A stretch of 64,000 bases of DNA from [Muricauda] lutisoli (nom. illeg.) (GTDB lineage Bacteria > Bacteroidota > Bacteroidia > Flavobacteriales > Flavobacteriaceae), in assembly GCF_017313105.1 (NCBI RefSeq), contig NZ_JAFLND010000001.1, forward strand, positions 558,001 through 622,000, written 5' to 3'. Shown piece by piece: positions 63,086 to 64,000 of the stretch. Numbering within the stretch: the first letter of the stretch is position 1; each line of letters opens with the position of its first letter. Below the pieces are notes generated by a model. That model saw only the letters and a program-made list of their open reading frames with translations. It was not told the DNA's origin and did no database searches. The position numbers and the translations under genes are program-made.

Positions 63086-64000
63086 TTAATCTTCGAGTTT
63101 TTCCAACCATTCCCTGGCATTTACAAAAGCTTGTAACCAAGGAGTTACCGTATCGGTTCTATCTTTTGGATAGTGGGCCCAGTTCCATGGGAAGGTGGAA
63201 CGCTCTATGTGCGGCATTGTCACCAAGTGTCTGCCTGTTTTATCGCAAAGCATGGCAGTGTTGTAATCACTTCCGTTTGGATTGGCCGGGTAGCCCTCGT
63301 ATCCATATTTTGCCACAATATGATATTGCTCCTCCGTATGTGGTAGACTGAATTTACCCTCACCATGACTGATCCAAACACCCAAGGTGGTCCCGGCCAT
63401 GCCGGAAAGCATCACTGAATTGTTTTCTTGGATCTTTACTGAGGTGAAGTTGCTCTCGTGCTTATGGGAATCGTTATAGGTCATTCTACCATGGGTTCCG
63501 TGTTCAGGGTTGATAAGGTCCAACTCCATGAACAATTGGCATCCGTTGCAAATCCCTACGGATAAGGTATCGGGCCTCGCAAAGAAATCCTTTAAAGCCT
63601 TATTGGCCTTTTCGTTGTACTTAAAAGCACCTGCCCAGCCTTTGGCGCTCCCCAATACATCGGAGTTGGAGAAGCCACCTACCGCACCGATGAACTGGAT
63701 ATCTTCCAAGGTCTCCCTACCTGTAATAAGGTCGGTCATGTGTACATCTTTCACATCAAAGCCGGCCAAGAACATCGCATTGGCCATTTCACGCTCGGAA
63801 TTACTTCCTTTTTCGCGAAGAATGGCTGCTTTGGGTCTTTTTGAGGTCGGAACTTCCGGTAGAGCACCATTAAATTCGGTTGGGAAACTATATTGCAAGG
63901 GCTGCTCCTTGTAGTTGTCATAGCGGTCCTTGGCCAAACCATTAGCGGTTTGCTTGCTGTCCAAAAGGTAAGATGTCTTGAACCAGGTATCACGCAAGGA
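63086..64000 (-). CDS. purL: Phosphoribosylformylglycinamidine synthase, C-terminal part (runs off the window)
   Basis: The last 305 or so residues of a large PurL; the gene continues beyond 64000. The glutamine amidotransferase domain is complete: KAAILREKGSNSEREMA, nucleophile Cys in VGICNGCQLFMEL, WISHGEGKFSLPH, and the final catalytic histidine/glutamate at LVTMPHIERSTFPWNWAHYP. The upstream residues (RDTWFKTSYLLDSKQ) match the linker preceding this domain. It makes FGAM in purine synthesis, with the large single-chain form of Gram-negative bacteria. Confidence 0.92.
   Translation of the reverse strand, partial: SLRDTWFKTSYLLDSKQTANGLAKDRYDNYKEQPLQYSFPTEFNGALPEVPTSKRPKAAILREKGSNSEREMANAMFLAGFDVKDVHMTDLITGRETLEDIQFIGAVGGFSNSDVLGSAKGWAGAFKYNEKANKALKDFFARPDTLSVGICNGCQLFMELDLINPEHGTHGRMTYNDSHKHESNFTSVKIQENNSVMLSGMAGTTLGVWISHGEGKFSLPHTEEQYHIVAKYGYEGYPANPNGSDYNTAMLCDKTGRHLVTMPHIERSTFPWNWAHYPKDRTDTVTPWLQAFVNAREWLEKLED

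Overview
The window looks like chromosomal DNA from a marine member of the Flavobacteriaceae (Bacteroidota), probably in the Muricauda/Allomuricauda/Flagellimonas neighbourhood. That placement is inferred from gene content: a PorP/SprF type IX secretion protein, a LETM1-related biofilm protein, DUF2807/PspC/DUF4870 genes, 2TM-domain proteins with LytTR regulation, a carboxypeptidase-regulatory-domain TonB receptor and many lipoproteins. Several promoters also fit the Bacteroidota pattern TTG-N~20-TAnnTTTG, and Shine-Dalgarno sequences are rarely evident. I saw no rRNA, tRNA, CRISPR array, prophage, transposase or plasmid replication gene.

Layout. 0.2-2.3 kb: a PLP enzyme translationally coupled to a dipeptide epimerase. 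2.4-6.1 kb: an envelope operon (DUF4870, PadR regulator, PspC protein, DUF2807 lipoprotein) with a PadR-type palindrome over its promoter. 6.2-13.1 kb: mixed single genes (thioesterase-like DUF4442, a frameshifted coiled-coil membrane protein, AIM24, DUF2461 preceded by degenerate repeats, M81 lipoprotein, NudK, PBP4, a 65-residue protein). 13.1-21.4 kb: oxyR, DUF2141, a TonB receptor, DoxX, GNAT, PorP/SprF, PaiB-like, NTF2-like lipoprotein.

22.0-26.2 kb is the most distinctive region: an exported TPR-like protein, a LytS-type histidine kinase fused to a 2TM domain, four stand-alone 2TM-domain membrane proteins and a LytTR response regulator. Two promoters in the locus carry LytTR-like direct repeats with identical geometry (21-nt period, 42 nt from second box to -7 element), which predicts a self-wired membrane-signalling locus. 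27.5-30.4 kb: a DUF4331 domain split over two exported proteins plus a TPR lipoprotein. 30.5-36.4 kb: MscS, CorA, OmpW, an ECF sigma/anti-sigma pair, and YceI and Cu/Zn-SOD lipoproteins whose promoters and leader peptides match each other.

35.7-50.9 kb is dominated by exported hydrolases on the minus strand (two amidohydrolases, a VPS10/BNR propeller, S9, M1 and M28 peptidases), suggesting peptide scavenging. 49.4-55.0 kb: a trehalose module, with a fused trehalose-phosphate synthase/phosphatase coupled to a TolB-NTF2 protein and a divergent GH15 enzyme. 55.1-62.96 kb: a beta-oxidation unit (marR-fadN-fadA-fadE) behind a perfect 28-bp palindrome, then an acyl-CoA ligase. The window ends inside purL.
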